From positions 28,912,583 to 28,976,582 of the forward strand of contig NC_089985.1 in NCBI RefSeq assembly GCF_036417845.1: 64,000 nt of DNA, given 5' to 3'. Numbering within the stretch: position 1 is the stretch's first letter; every line of letters starts with the position of its first letter. The position numbers were made by a program, and so were the translations under genes. Positions 62,169 through 64,000 of this stretch are shown piece after piece. The notes beneath the pieces were generated by a model that saw only the letters and a program-made list of their open reading frames with translations, ran no database searches and had not been told where the DNA came from. The stretch is from Apteryx mantelli (Eukaryota > Chordata > Aves > Apterygiformes > Apterygidae).

Positions 62169-64000
62169 GTAAGTAAAACAAATTCCATGTATTACTTAAC
62201 TGTGCAATACGCTTCCATTTTTTGGATCTAAATATAGCATTTCCCATTTTGCTTCTATTAAAGGCAGTTAAAGAGGCAATCTGGTGACAACTAAATGTAT
62301 ACATACCAAGCTAGGCCCTGAATCTGCAGTCACATCCCTCATGATACTTGTAATTACGAGACAAAAATATGGATATAATTACTAAACTTAAACTTTTCGA
62401 AGTCCAGATCCTGTTGTAGGTTGTGTTTATCATGCACTGATTTTAGCCTGAGATAAAATGTGTTAGGGTAGTTTTGCTCCTATGCCTTTTGTTGTTTTGT
62501 TGTTTTGTTTTTTTCTTTTGTTTGGGCTTTTGGGGGTGTTTTTTTTTCTTTACATGGGTATTTCAGTTGCTGCAGAAAGCTTCATGTACAGTGGAGCATT
62601 TAAAAGGCTTTAAGAGATTCTTGCAAGCATTTTTTCCATTTTTCTTATTGCCTCTAGTATCAGTGATGATTTGAACTTGATTCCCTTGACTTCATTTTTT
62701 TTAAAGTGTGCCACCCAGAAAGAAACAGTTAATTGTATGTTAAAAAGTAACTTTGTTAACTGGAATTAAGAAAATTACAGTGAAAATGTGAAAATTAGTA
62801 ATATGTAAGAATAGGAGTTACTCAAGGCCCAGTCCATCAGAGTTCTTAAGTGTGTCTTTGGTATAAACTAATGTGTACCAAAAGTTATGAAAAGTAGTAT
62901 CTGTGTAATACGAGTTGGCAAAGTGAACTTTCACCCTCTGTGAAGGGTAGAGGATGAAAACTAAGAAAATATTTCTTGTACTGGCATAGAAATTTTCTAC
63001 TTTGAGTTGACTACTTGAAGACCTATTTATCCTGGCTTTGCTAGGAATGATCTCAAGTGTAGTAAGCTTGCTAATTCCTTGTTTGTTAGCTGCTCCCACT
63101 TCATTTTTTCAGGTATGGCCTGCAGCTACAAATTTCCCTTTGGGAAAACAGGTGCCAGTCACCTCTTACCTTGCAGCCAAGTAAACTCCTGTTCAAGAAG
63201 CCAATTATTTATGGAAATATTCTTTCTAATTATAGCTTATTCTGACCACATATTGGAGGGAAGAGTTTTTAACAGATGTTAGTACTCGTGATTTTACTCA
63301 AATTGTGACTGATCTGTGTGGGAGATGAATATATACTTGCTATTGGCCATTATTCTGGTAATGCCTACAAGTACAAATATCCCAACTTTGCATGCTGAAT
63401 CAAGCAGCAGCTGTGACCATACTTGGTGTTAAAGCTAAGTTTATTTTACATTCTTTTTTTTTTTTTTTTGCCTTGTTTATAAAAGTAACATTGAACAGAT
63501 TTGCCTTAAGATTGGCTGTTTGTAGGTTAAACGGAGGGGAAAAAAAACTATGTCAAATGGGAGGTTACTTGAATTACTACTCAAACTTAGCGGTATAGGA
63601 AGAACTTTTCTGACTTCTAGCTTATTTTTACATACCAAAAAAAATAGTACATTGTAGCTCTTTGAACTGTTCTACCTAACAATGGAATATTTTAAAGGTT
63701 AATATAAAGGACAGTGTTTCCGTCTTCTGTTCTGAATGAAGTTTTGCTCTTACATAGCTCTAGGTTCTGGAATGACAGTCATGTTTGAGGAGATGATAAC
63801 TTTTACATATGTTTGGTAAAGAACCACCTTTTCTTACAGACTGACATTGGCATGCTTTTAGGTCTACCACTTGCTACATTCTATTGGAATTACTTTCTCT
63901 TAACAATTTTTAGATTTTGATCTTTTTAAAGTTACTGATAGGATTCATTGAGTCTTTATTGAGTATAAGTAAGAAGAATGATATTTATTCTGCAGAAATT
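62169..64000 (+). other. FUBP1: FUBP1 intron 7 (partial)
   Basis: At least 1,832 nt, AT-rich, with T runs near 62500-62550 and 63450-63470. No exon encoding the expected continuation of KH1 was seen. The final CTGCAG near 63992-63997 is acceptor-like, but the bases after it do not encode the expected residues. Confidence 0.75.

Noticed and set aside
63985-64000. Possible FUBP1 exon 8 start after CTGCAG at the right edge
   Set aside because: The three or four bases after the AG do not encode the expected Ser-Ala-Lys continuation, and too little sequence remains to judge.

Overview
The window is vertebrate nuclear DNA, most likely from a bird. Three spliced genes lie in the order GIPC2, DNAJB4, FUBP1, which matches the conserved amniote block (human 1p31). 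At about 4.28-4.40 kb there is a CR1 retrotransposon 3' end with the ATTCTATGATTC tail typical of birds and crocodilians. Introns are compact, and the intergenic and intronic DNA is AT-rich, broken by sharp CpG-rich patches. There is no prokaryotic or viral gene content. Almost all long open frames outside the exons listed are chance frames, especially in the CpG islands.

Layout. 1-22.5 kb: GIPC2 on the minus strand, five coding exons (817 nt, residues 1-272 plus one base). The last exon lies beyond the left edge. The first exon sits in a CpG island that carries a CGG repeat on the sense strand. 22.5-29.3 kb: intergenic DNA between two co-oriented genes. 29.3-36.96 kb: DNAJB4 on the minus strand with its complete coding sequence in three exons (339 codons) and a probable long 3' UTR. 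37-56.5 kb: no coding gene; probably the first (5' UTR) intron of DNAJB4, with a small GC-rich patch just upstream of the coding exon holding TATA-, heat-shock- and CRE-like sites, and an old CR1 fragment near 46.2-46.7 kb. 56.0-57.8 kb: CpG island containing the shared divergent DNAJB4/FUBP1 promoter. 57.0-64 kb: FUBP1 on the plus strand, seven constitutive coding exons (first 154 residues, ending within KH1) plus one 63-nt cassette exon. The gene runs off the right edge.

The three products are not one pathway. GIPC2 is a PDZ trafficking adaptor, DNAJB4 is a type-B Hsp40 co-chaperone of Hsp70, and FUBP1 is a KH-domain single-stranded DNA/RNA-binding transcription and splicing factor. What links DNAJB4 and FUBP1 is the head-to-head promoter.

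Exon borders were found by translating both strands, matching the products to remembered family sequences and requiring consistent splice sites and reading phase. No alignment or expression data were available. The most interesting observations are the FUBP1 cassette exon with a GC-AG donor, the CGG repeat in the GIPC2 leader, three TCGCGA-core motifs in the divergent promoter, a possible heat-inducible internal DNAJB4 promoter, and several local duplications. I saw no wholly new biological system.
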